DNA of 51,187 bases from contig SHVP01000006.1 of NCBI GenBank assembly GCA_009694165.1, forward strand, positions 1 to 51,187, in the 5' to 3' direction. The notes beneath the pieces were generated by a model that was not told the origin of the DNA, searched no databases, and saw only the letters and a program-made list of their open reading frames with translations. Position numbers and translations under genes: made by a program. Below, piece after piece: positions 8,400 through 16,113 of the stretch. The number at the start of each line of letters is the position of its first letter. Position 1 is the first letter of the stretch. The stretch is from Alphaproteobacteria bacterium (GTDB lineage: Bacteria; Pseudomonadota; Alphaproteobacteria; SHVP01).

Positions 8400-9107
8400 A
8401 TGACCGAGGTGTTCGTCGGCTGGGATCGACGCGAGGCGGAGGTGTTCGACGTGTGCGCCTTTTCGATGCGGCGGCGCAGCCGGGCGCCCAACTTGTCGAT
8501 TCAGCCGATCAAGATGGACGACCTGCGCGCGCGCGGTCTCTATCGCCGTCCGACGGAAATGCGCGGTGGCCGCCTGTGGGACGTCATTTCCGAAGCGCCG
8601 ATGAGCACCGAATTTTCCGTCACTCGGTTTCTGACGCCGCTCCTCGGTAGCGAAGATTGGGTGCTGTTCTGCGATTGCGATTTTCTCTGGCTCGCGGACG
8701 TGGCCGACCTGTTCGCCCTGGCCGACCCGCGGTATGCCGTGATGTGCGTCCAGCACGACCACCGCCCGCCCGAAAAGATCAAAATGGACAACCAGTTGCA
8801 GGTTCTCTACCAGCGTAAGAACTGGTCGAGCCTAATGCTGTGGAACCGCCGTCACCCGGCCAACCGTGCCCTGACCGTCGATGTAGTGAATACCGTTCCC
8901 GGGCGCGATCTTCACCGCTTCCACTGGCTCGCCGACGATCAGATTGGTGCGTTGCCCGAGGGCTGGAATTGGTTGGAAGGGCATTCGCGGTCGGACATCG
9001 ACAAGAAGGCGATCCATTACACGCGCGGCGGCCCCTGGTTCGAGGGCTTGCAGATCAGCCATGGCGACCTTTGGCTGAAGGAGCGCGCCCTGATGCAGGC
9101 CGCCTAG
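8400..9107 (+). CDS. GT8-like glycosyltransferase
   Basis: A 235-residue GT-A-fold enzyme. The N-terminus V-F-V-G-W-D-R-R-E-A-E and the manganese-binding D-C-D near residue 90 (F-C-D-C-D-F) are typical of GT8-like transferases. Further family marks are W-D-V-I-S-E-A-P-M-S-T-E-F, K-N-W-S-S-L-M-L-W-N and the late W-N-W-L-E-G-H-S, I-H-Y-T-R-G-G-P-W. The sugar and acceptor cannot be read. It sits 15 bases downstream of the TPR-glycosyltransferase gene in the same direction. Confidence 0.75.
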   Translation: MTEVFVGWDRREAEVFDVCAFSMRRRSRAPNLSIQPIKMDDLRARGLYRRPTEMRGGRLWDVISEAPMSTEFSVTRFLTPLLGSEDWVLFCDCDFLWLADVADLFALADPRYAVMCVQHDHRPPEKIKMDNQLQVLYQRKNWSSLMLWNRRHPANRALTVDVVNTVPGRDLHRFHWLADDQIGALPEGWNWLEGHSRSDIDKKAIHYTRGGPWFEGLQISHGDLWLKERALMQAA

Positions 9108-9198
9108 GCCACGGGCGCCCACACGAAGAATTGGTCGTTGCCAGCGCCGACTCGGCCGGGCTAAGACGGCGGGTGGTTGCAGGAAAGCGCTGAACGGC

Positions 9199-9396
9199 AT
9201 GCGTCACTTGGTTCTGTGCGCGATTATTCTCGGCGGCGGTGCCGCGGTGTTGCCGCCCAATCCCCGCACGAATTCCGATCGCGCTGCCGTTGAATCCCGT
9301 TGCCTCGGCCCTGGGCACAGGGTGGTCGCTACGGGCACCGACAAAGATGGCAGGCTGGTCTTTGCCTGTGCCCAACAAACGCCAAGCGGACGCTGA
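9199..9396 (+). CDS. small exported protein of unknown function
   Basis: A 65-residue frame starting ATG, with a plausible signal sequence (basic M-R-H, then a hydrophobic core to about residue 18) and a short mature part holding two cysteines (S-R-C-L-G and F-A-C-A) and G-T-D-K-D-G-R-L-V. A weak AGGAAAG lies about 12 bases upstream. I do not recognise a family. It lies in a 334-base gap between two same-strand genes, and no competing leftward gene is convincing. Confidence 0.45.
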   Translation: MRHLVLCAIILGGGAAVLPPNPRTNSDRAAVESRCLGPGHRVVATGTDKDGRLVFACAQQTPSGR

Positions 9397-9441
9397 GGCG
9401 GGATCGCTCGCCGGCGACGAGGCTTTTGCTATGATCGGTAG

Positions 9442-10452
9442 ATGACCGACGCACGCACCCGCATCACTTGCGACATTGACCTGACGAAAGACGGCAAGCA
9501 CGGCGGATTCCTGCGCGTGCCCCATTCGGTGCATCGCTCGGCCTATGGCTGGTTACCGGTGCCGATCGTATCGATCAGGAACGGCACCGGGCCGCGCGCG
9601 CTCTTGCTGGCGGGCAACCATGGCGACGAATACGAAGGCCAGGTCGCCCTGACCAAGCTCGTTCGAAATCTCGAACCCGCCCACGTTCGCGGTCAGGTTA
9701 TCGTCCTGCCGATGGCGAATTTTCCCGCCGCTGCGGCGGGTTCACGCACCTCGCCGCTCGATGACGGCAATCTCAATCGCACATTCCCAGGCGACCCCGA
9801 CGGCAGCGTGACCGAGATGCTGTCGCATTTTATCGAGAGGGTCCTGCTGCCCACGGTGGATTGCCTCATCGACCTCCATTCGGGCGGCTCGTCACTCCAC
9901 TACTTGCCGACCGGCATGATCCGCGTCTCGGACGATGCCGCCCTGGCGGCGAAATGCCGGGCCCTGATTGACGCGTTTGCGCCGCCGCACGCCGTTCTCC
10001 TCGACATGGGCAGCGAGGACCGCACGTCGATCGCCGCCGGCATGCGGGCCAACGTCGCCTGCATGGTGACCGAGTTGGGCGGATCGGGCACGATCACGCC
10101 CGATTGCCTGCGCGTCGCCGAGGTTGGCCTTCGACGCGCGTTGCGCCATCTCGGGATCGTGTCGGGTCGCGCCCCGATCGACGAGCCGCCGGCGGTGCCG
10201 TCGCTCTGGCTCCAGATCGGCGGCGAGCATGCCTATCTCTATGCCGATGAGGCGGGCCTGTTCGAGCCAGCGGTGGAACTCGGCCAATGGGTGCGACGGG
10301 GTGACCCGGCCGGTTGGATCCACGACCCGGCGACGCCGTGGCGCGCGGCAATCGAGGTGCGGTTCGCTGCCGACTGCTTTGTCCTGTGCAAACGGATTCC
10401 CGGGCGGGTCGAACGCGGTGACTGCCTGTTCCAACTGGCCCAGGCGCTGTGA
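9442..10452 (+). CDS. zinc-dependent deacylase of the AstE/aspartoacylase family, DoeB-like
   Basis: A 336-residue M14-type amidohydrolase. Zinc ligands are visible in G-N-H-G-D-E (His and Glu, about residue 60) and D-L-H-S-G-G (His, about 144), with the N-R-x-F-P-G substrate-binding motif between them. Overall length, the N-terminal D-x-x-K-x-G-x-L-R-x-P-H-S pattern and the T-E-L-G-G segment resemble DoeB, which removes the acetyl group from N-alpha-acetyl-diaminobutyrate in ectoine breakdown. No other ectoine gene is present here, and close relatives hydrolyse other N-acyl amino acids, so the substrate is open. It is followed after 159 bases by the double-hydrolase genes, whose reactions are unknown. 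Confidence 0.8.
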   Translation: MTDARTRITCDIDLTKDGKHGGFLRVPHSVHRSAYGWLPVPIVSIRNGTGPRALLLAGNHGDEYEGQVALTKLVRNLEPAHVRGQVIVLPMANFPAAAAGSRTSPLDDGNLNRTFPGDPDGSVTEMLSHFIERVLLPTVDCLIDLHSGGSSLHYLPTGMIRVSDDAALAAKCRALIDAFAPPHAVLLDMGSEDRTSIAAGMRANVACMVTELGGSGTITPDCLRVAEVGLRRALRHLGIVSGRAPIDEPPAVPSLWLQIGGEHAYLYADEAGLFEPAVELGQWVRRGDPAGWIHDPATPWRAAIEVRFAADCFVLCKRIPGRVERGDCLFQLAQAL

Positions 10453-10611
10453 CCTTGGCGCGACCTAAGGTCGGCGGCGGCTTGGCAGCCGGCCGACCGG
10501 TGACCGGCTTTCAACCCTCGACCAGGAATCGATTGGCCGGTACGGCGGCCCCTGCTAGCGTAGCCGCCAAAAGCGGCCTCCGGCCGAAGACGAAAAATGG
10601 GGAGGGACGGC

Positions 10612-12303
10612 ATGGGCATGGACGCGCCCCATCCGATCGTTCGGCGGCACTTCGCAACGATCGGCAATCGTCAAGTGCACTACCGACGAGCCGGCAATGG
10701 ACCCGTCGCCGTGCTGTGTCATCAGTCCCCATCCTCTTCCCGCGAAGCCGTGCCGTTGATGGAGCGCCTGCTCGGCGAGTTCACGGTCATCGCTCCCGAC
10801 ACCCCCGGCAACGGGCTGTCGGATCCACTGACGATGGAGAGTCCCAAGGCCGAGGACTATGCCCGCGCCCTGGCCGAGTTCCTCGATGTGATCGGCGTCA
10901 AGCGGTGCGCAATCTTCGGCACCCACACCGGCGGGTGCACCGCCAGCGAGTTCGCTCGTCTCTTTCCCGATCGGGTCAGCGTTATGATCGTCGACGGTGT
11001 CACGTGTTGGACGGTGGAGGAGCGCCGGGAGATTCTCGCCAACTACTTGACGCCTATGGAGATCAGCTGGGACGGCAGCCACCTGACCTGGCTGTGGGCC
11101 CGCTTCCGCCAGCAGTCGGTCTTTTTTCCCTGGTACAAGACGACGCTGGCCGCGCGCATGGATGTCGATATGCCGACTCCTGAGCGGATGCATCTGCAGG
11201 TGCTCGATTTTCTCCGCGCCGGCAATGAGTATCGCAAGCCTTATGCGGCGGCGTTCATGTACGCAGGCGAAAAGGCCCTGCCGCCCATCACGGTGCCGGT
11301 CCATCTGATCGCGCTGGAAACCGACGTCCTGTTTGCGCATTTCGATCGGCTGCCGCCGCTGCCGGCCAACATCAAGATCGAACGCTTCGGCCGCAATCGG
11401 GGCGAGTTGCTCGATCGCGTGGTCCAATTGTTCAAGCAGTATCCGGGTCAAAGCGTTGGGCCGGTGGTCGTGCGGCCTGCCGCCGTTCCCGGCCGCACCT
11501 GGCAGGATTACGCCAAAGTTTCCGGCGGCCAGCTCCACCTGCGGCGAAGCGATTCGGGTTCGGGCCGACCCATCGTGGTCCAGCACGACGCCGCCTCTGA
11601 CAACAACGTCGTCCGCGCCGCCGCCGAGAGCTTCGTCGGTCGCCGTCCGGTGATTGCCTTTGACCTTCCGGGCAACGGCGAATCCGACAATGTCATCGGT
11701 TCGGACAACATCAGCTGCACCACCTATGCCGAGGTAACCCGGCAGGCGCTCGCTTCGATGGGGCTGGCCGAGGTCGACTATGTCGGCACATGGGGGTCGG
11801 GTTTCACCGGTCTTGAACTGGCCAAGCTGAAGGCCGGACTGGTGAAGAACCTCGTCATCACGCACGTGATCTATCACGACTGGGCGTTGCGCCAGGAGCT
11901 GATCAAGCATTACACGCCCGACTGGCAACCTGACTGGTACGGCGGCCACCTGATCTTTTGCTGGAACGCCATGCGCGACCAAGGACTGTTCTGGCCGTGG
12001 TACGAGCACACCCGCAGGGGCATCCTTCGGCGCGAGCCCTACGTCGACCCGGCGATGGTACATCGCCGGGTCGTTTCGATGCTGAAGTGCGGCAACATGT
12101 GGTCGCGTCACTACGGTGCCCATTGGCACTATGCAGCCCAGGACGAACTTAAGCGCGCCCCGGTTCCGGTACTGCTGGCGGCGCCGGACGGACACCCGGG
12201 AACCGACGCCGCCCTCGCCGATGCGCCCCGCTGCCGGCGCGTGGCCATCACCAACGACATGCGCGGATGGGCCGACGTGATCCTGCCCGCTCTCGCACCA
12301 TGA
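10612..12303 (+). CDS. double-domain alpha/beta-hydrolase-fold protein, copy 1
   Basis: A 563-residue protein made of two successive alpha/beta-hydrolase folds. The N-half (about 1-285) has the D-T-P-G-N-G-L-S loop and a nucleophile elbow G-T-H-T-G-G near residue 102. The C-half (about 295-563) has D-L-P-G-N-G-E-S and an elbow G-T-W-G-S-G near 391. The two halves share a lid motif, W-x-G-x-H-L-x3-W-x3-R-x-Q-x-x-F-x-P-W-Y, at about 152 and 441, showing internal duplication. Neither elbow has the Ser of G-x-S-x-G: His and Trp stand there. I prefer the ATG at 10612 over the one at 10597 because GGAGG lies 6 bases upstream and the next gene starts the same way (M-G-T-E-A-P-H-P against M-G-M-D-A-P-H-P). 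Function is unknown. Confidence 0.8.
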   Translation: MGMDAPHPIVRRHFATIGNRQVHYRRAGNGPVAVLCHQSPSSSREAVPLMERLLGEFTVIAPDTPGNGLSDPLTMESPKAEDYARALAEFLDVIGVKRCAIFGTHTGGCTASEFARLFPDRVSVMIVDGVTCWTVEERREILANYLTPMEISWDGSHLTWLWARFRQQSVFFPWYKTTLAARMDVDMPTPERMHLQVLDFLRAGNEYRKPYAAAFMYAGEKALPPITVPVHLIALETDVLFAHFDRLPPLPANIKIERFGRNRGELLDRVVQLFKQYPGQSVGPVVVRPAAVPGRTWQDYAKVSGGQLHLRRSDSGSGRPIVVQHDAASDNNVVRAAAESFVGRRPVIAFDLPGNGESDNVIGSDNISCTTYAEVTRQALASMGLAEVDYVGTWGSGFTGLELAKLKAGLVKNLVITHVIYHDWALRQELIKHYTPDWQPDWYGGHLIFCWNAMRDQGLFWPWYEHTRRGILRREPYVDPAMVHRRVVSMLKCGNMWSRHYGAHWHYAAQDELKRAPVPVLLAAPDGHPGTDAALADAPRCRRVAITNDMRGWADVILPALAP

Positions 12304-12387
12304 TGCCGGGCGACCGAACGCCGGTCATGGCGGGCTAGGGATTCGTACAAAACCGCCGGCCACGCCGGTTGGAGGGAGACAGAGAGC

Positions 12388-14091
12388 ATGGGCACCGAGG
12401 CACCGCACCCGTTCATCAGGCGCCATTTCGCCACCATCGACGGCCAGCGCCAAATCCACTATCGCCGTGCCGGCAAGGGGCCGCCGGTCCTGTTGCTGCA
12501 CCAGTCGCCGACGTCATCGCGGGAATACGTCCCGCTCATCGAAGTGCTGAGCCCACATTTCACGGTGATCGCACCCGATACGCCGGGCAATGGCCTGTCC
12601 GAAGGGCTGACCCTGGCGTCGCCGACGATGGACGACTACGGCGACAACATTGCGGCTTTCCTATCGGTGATCGGCGTCGCGAAGATCGCGGTCTATGGCT
12701 TCCATACCGGAGCGTCGGTGGCGGCCGCCTTTGCCACGCGCCATCCGGCGCGGGTCCATGGCGCGATCCTCAACGGTTTCGTCGCGCTCACCAGCGAAGA
12801 GCGGGCCGACATCCTGGCCAATTATCTCACGCCGATCGAACCGCGTTGGGACGGCGGTCACCTCGTCTGGTTGTGGGCGCGGCTGCGCGAGCAGTCGATC
12901 TTTTTCCCCTGGTACCGCGCGTCGCTCGCCGGCCGTGCTGACCGCGATCTGGCCTCACCCGAGGCGATTCACTGGCAGGTGATGGAATGGCTGCGGGCCG
13001 GCGATGCCTATCGCAAGCCCTATGGCGCTGCGTTCAAGTATCCGGGCGACCATGTGGCGATGCGGTTGACGACGCCGACCGTCATCTGCGCCTCCGATTG
13101 GGACATGTTGGTCACCCATCTGGACCGTCTGCCGAAGAACCTGCCGGCTTGCGTCGCAATCAAGCGTATTGGTCCCGACCGCGCGGCCGTGCCGAGCTTC
13201 GTGCTCAACGAACTGAAGCGCTTCGCCAAAGGGGAAGCGCCGCCGGCTCCACGCCCGCAGCCTTTGACCGGTCGTACCTATCAGGATTACGTCGACGTGC
13301 CCGGCGGGCAGTTGCACGTCCGCCGAACCGACAGCGGATCGGGGCGGGTCGTCCTGGTTCAGCATGATGCTGCGTCGGACAACCGCATCGTTGATCGCGC
13401 CACGGCCGGCTTCATGGGTAAACGCCCCGCCCTGGCGTTCGACCTGCCGGGTAACGGCGAATCCGACAACACGATCGGCACGACCGCCGTCACCGTCCCG
13501 CGCTACGCCGAGGTGGTCGGCCAGGCGCTCGATTCGCTCGGGCTCAAGGAGATCGACGCTTACGGCATGTGGGGTGGCGGCTCGGTGATGCTCGACCTTG
13601 CTATCCAGCGACCCAAGGCGATCAAGCACCTGGCGATGTCGAACGTCCTGTTTTTCGAGCCGGTCTTCGCCAAAGAGCTGTATGAGAAGTACACCTTCCC
13701 GATCGAGCCCGACTGGTATGGCGGCCACTTGCTCAAGTGCTGGCACGCGATGCGCGATCAGGGCATCTACTGGCCCTGGTACGAGCGCACCCGCAAGGGC
13801 ATCATCTGGCAGGAGCCGTTCCTGGATGTGAATATGGTGCACAATCGCGTGGTTGGCATGCTCAAGGCCGGCACCATGTATCACCATCACTACAGGGCAG
13901 ATTTCGCCTACCCGACGGGCGATGCGCTGAAAAAGGCGACAGTGCCGACGCTGGTGGGTTCGCCGCGCTGGGATCCCAACTTTGTGCACTCGCAGCGGGC
14001 CCATGCGGCGGTGCCGAGCACCCGGTGGCTGGAACTGCCGCCCGATATGAAAGACTGGCCGGGCGCATTTCTGCCGTTCCTCAACGCTTAG
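12388..14091 (+). CDS. double-domain alpha/beta-hydrolase-fold protein, copy 2
   Basis: A 567-residue tandem paralogue of the preceding gene, 84 bases downstream, with GGAGGGAGA ahead of the ATG. The same architecture is seen: an N-half with D-T-P-G-N-G-L-S and the elbow G-F-H-T-G-A (about 104), and a C-half with D-L-P-G-N-G-E-S-D-N and the elbow G-M-W-G-G-G (about 393). Lid motifs W-D-G-G-H-L and W-Y-G-G-H-L each lead to P-W-Y. Again no Ser occupies the nucleophile position. Because the two genes keep the same substitutions, the loss predates the gene duplication and is being maintained. A role as paired subunits, or an enzyme with non-serine chemistry, is possible but unproven. Confidence 0.8.
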   Translation: MGTEAPHPFIRRHFATIDGQRQIHYRRAGKGPPVLLLHQSPTSSREYVPLIEVLSPHFTVIAPDTPGNGLSEGLTLASPTMDDYGDNIAAFLSVIGVAKIAVYGFHTGASVAAAFATRHPARVHGAILNGFVALTSEERADILANYLTPIEPRWDGGHLVWLWARLREQSIFFPWYRASLAGRADRDLASPEAIHWQVMEWLRAGDAYRKPYGAAFKYPGDHVAMRLTTPTVICASDWDMLVTHLDRLPKNLPACVAIKRIGPDRAAVPSFVLNELKRFAKGEAPPAPRPQPLTGRTYQDYVDVPGGQLHVRRTDSGSGRVVLVQHDAASDNRIVDRATAGFMGKRPALAFDLPGNGESDNTIGTTAVTVPRYAEVVGQALDSLGLKEIDAYGMWGGGSVMLDLAIQRPKAIKHLAMSNVLFFEPVFAKELYEKYTFPIEPDWYGGHLLKCWHAMRDQGIYWPWYERTRKGIIWQEPFLDVNMVHNRVVGMLKAGTMYHHHYRADFAYPTGDALKKATVPTLVGSPRWDPNFVHSQRAHAAVPSTRWLELPPDMKDWPGAFLPFLNA

Positions 14092-14149
14092 CGACCGACC
14101 GGAGCGACGCCGGCCGCTTCAACCGATGGTATCGGCGATCACGCCGCGC

Positions 14150-14896
14150 TCAGAAGGTCTTGGCGATCGAGAACAGAGCGCGGGCACCGCAGTTGTTCAA
14201 ATTGCTGCACTGGCGGTCCGAACGACTTGTGTCTTGATACAGCAGTTTGACGTCGAAACCAAAAACGCCGACGGCGAGGCCGGCGGTCCACTCGCTGTAG
14301 TAGGGGGTGCCGAAACGACCATTGTTGTCGATCGTCTGCCGACCGATCTCGCCGACAAAGCTCAAGTCCAATCCGAAGGGGCGGAGTTTCGCCGGAAGCG
14401 GGATCGAGGTCGCCAGGGCGTAAAAGAATGCGTCGCCTGAATCACCGAAAAAGTTAGGTGAATAATTCACCGAACCGGTGAGCGAGCCGAAACCGAGGTC
14501 GTAGGACAGGGCGAGTTTGGCTTCGACGTAGTCGTATTTGTGGGCGCGGTCGGTGTCGGGGTACCAGTAATAGATCCCGCCGATTTCCCATCCGAACCGG
14601 CCGATCGTGCCCTTGAAGCCGGCGTAACCATCGACCTCGGCCCGCTCGGAAACACCATCGTTGAAATCGATGCGCGACGCTCACACCCCGGCATAGGCGC
14701 CACTCTTGTGGGCATAATCGAGTGAACCCTGGACGGCCGGCTCTCCGCCGGTCTGGGTAATGCCGCCGAAAGCATAATCGGATGCGGCGGCCACGGTTGC
14801 CGAGAACTTGTGGACCGGGGCCTCGGTGGCCGCGAGCGGAGCGTGCCCCAACAGCACCATCAACCCGGTGATGGCGACTATTGCGGAGCGGTTCAT
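14150..14896 (-). pseudogene. TorF-family (TIGR02001-like) outer-membrane porin, interrupted by in-frame TGA
   Basis: A 248-codon outer-membrane beta-barrel gene. A signal peptide (first about 23 residues, ending A-A-T-E-A) is followed by S-D-Y-A-F-G-G-I-T-Q-T, Y-A-G-V, then a TGA at 14681-14683, and in the same frame A-S-R-I-D-F-N-D-G through to the end (A-R-A-L-F-S-I-A-K-T-F). The family usually reads Y-x-G-V-W-x-S-x-V-D-F, so the TGA replaces a conserved Trp codon (TGG to TGA). Everything before and after is well preserved, which suggests a recent mutation, a sequencing error, or readthrough. TGA ends several intact genes nearby, so the code itself is standard. The ATG at 14896 has a GGGAG site upstream. 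Confidence 0.75.
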
Positions 14897-15094
14897 GTCG
14901 GCTCCCTGTACCCCGAAAAAGGGGGCGTCGATACCATGGGGGCCGGACAGCGGCAATACGGATGAGCCCGCAGAAGGCTCGCCTTTGCCGCGATTTTCGC
15001 TTCGGGGTGCGCGTCAGACTTGCGGCCGGGGATCCAGACTCGCACACTCGATCACGGGGGATGGTCCGTTACGCCCGTGGAGGGGAGGCGGCGC

Positions 15095-16057
15095 GTGGCG
15101 GCCGGCGAAGCGACGGGCGGTGCCCTCGGCATCGCAGTCATTGGTGTGCAAAATCTGACGGAATCGCTCGGATTTTTCCGTGGCATTGTCGGCATGGATG
15201 TGGTTGCCCAGGGGCCGTGGAACGGGCTGAGCTTCGCCGGTCATTGGCGGGTACCGCCAGAAACGAATGCGACCGCCGTGATGCTGTAAGGGGGGCGGCA
15301 CGCGGGGGGGGTGCGTCCTGTTGATCGATTTCAAGGACCCGCGGCGACGCCTGATTCGCGCCAGCCAGGAGCGCTCGACCATCGGGCTGTTCAACTTGAA
15401 CTTCTATGTCCGCGACATCCATGCCGCCCATCGTGATCTGTCGGCCAAGGGATATGAATTCTGGTGGCCCCCAAGACCCATCATCTCAGTGCGGCCGTCG
15501 GTACCGAGACCGGCGCGCTCTGCGAGGGACCGGACGGCGTCGTCATTAATCTCATTCAGCTCGACAGCACCGATGAGGCCGCCCGGATCGGACAGACGCG
15601 AAAATTCTTTCTTGAGCACGGAGTGACCCGCACCGGGTTTTCGCCGGTGGTGACGTCCGCGCAAGGGGTTTCCTCGCGTGAGCGCGCGGTAAGGTTCTTC
15701 GTCGAGGTACTCGACATGAACGTCGTCATCGACGAACCGCTCGGCCCACCGGAGCAGCGGACGCATTGGACTTTCCTCTCCGGTGCGTCGCGTTTCGGCA
15801 AGATTGCCTTGGGGCAGGCGCTTAATTACGAGGGGGTCGACCTGACGCCGGTGGCAATGCCCCCCAACGTCGGGTACTTGGCCCAGGGGTTCGAAGTGCT
15901 AGATCTTGCGCGGGCGGCCGCCGTTTTCTCCCGCCTTGGCGCCGAGGTGTTCTCGCCGGCCGACGATCTATCGATTCCCGGAATCGGAAAATGTTGGGCC
16001 ATGATCGTTCGCAATCCTGGATCGGGCGCGCTGCAATAGCTTTTCGAACTCCTCTAG
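15095..16057 (+). pseudogene. VOC (glyoxalase) superfamily protein with two frameshifts
   Basis: Three consecutive pieces in frames 2, 3 and 2 together form one two-domain VOC protein of about 310 residues. Piece 1 starts at a GTG (15095) with a strong GGAGGGGAGG site and holds G-V-Q-N-L-T-E-S-L-G-F-F. It stops at TAA 15287, where a one-base excess near 15285-15288 breaks the frame. Piece 2 holds F-Y-V-R-D-I-H-A-A-H-R-D-L and ends near a run of five C at 15468-15472 that lacks one C. Piece 3 holds the second domain (R-A-V-R-F-F-V-E-V-L-D-M) and ends G-A-L-Q at TAG 16037-16039. A further L-F-E-L-L and TAG at 16057 suggest the first TAG may also be a lesion. The lost activity is unknown. Confidence 0.75.
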
Positions 16058-16062
16058 CGGCC

Positions 16063-16091
16063 AAAAAAAGGCGCGCCACTGGCGCGCCTTT
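16063..16091. terminator. bidirectional Rho-independent terminator
   Basis: An 11-base perfect stem (AAAGGCGCGCC / GGCGCGCCTTT) with a 3-base ACT loop. A run of A precedes it, giving U-rich ends in both directions. It separates the rightward VOC remnant from the leftward gdhA. Confidence 0.85.
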
Positions 16092-16113
16092 AGCTAATGG
16101 CCTTTGTCCTCGG

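Larger units (their letters stand above)
10612..14091 (+). repeat. tandem gene duplication of an internally duplicated gene (four hydrolase-fold copies)
   Basis: Two adjacent genes of nearly equal length align along their whole length, and each contains two homologous halves. One ancestral domain is therefore present four times in 3.5 kb. Within a gene the halves have diverged strongly. Between genes the matching halves are clearly more alike, so the internal duplication is the older event. Confidence 0.75.

Noticed and set aside
10451..10590. Hairpins between the DoeB-like gene and the first hydrolase gene (GACCTT...AAGGTC and CGGCC-TCC-GGCCG)
   Set aside because: Short stems without a following T-run in a GC-rich gap, below what I would call a terminator.
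10555..12195. Leftward 546-codon open frame opposite the first double-hydrolase gene
   Set aside because: It is the mirror of a GC-rich coding frame. Its translation is rich in Arg, Gly, Asp and His without any fold signature, while the opposite strand holds a clear protein family.
14681..14683. TGA read as Trp through an alternative genetic code
   Set aside because: TGA terminates several intact genes here, including four-base ATGA overlaps at 5726, 32284 and 40236, so the standard bacterial code is in use.
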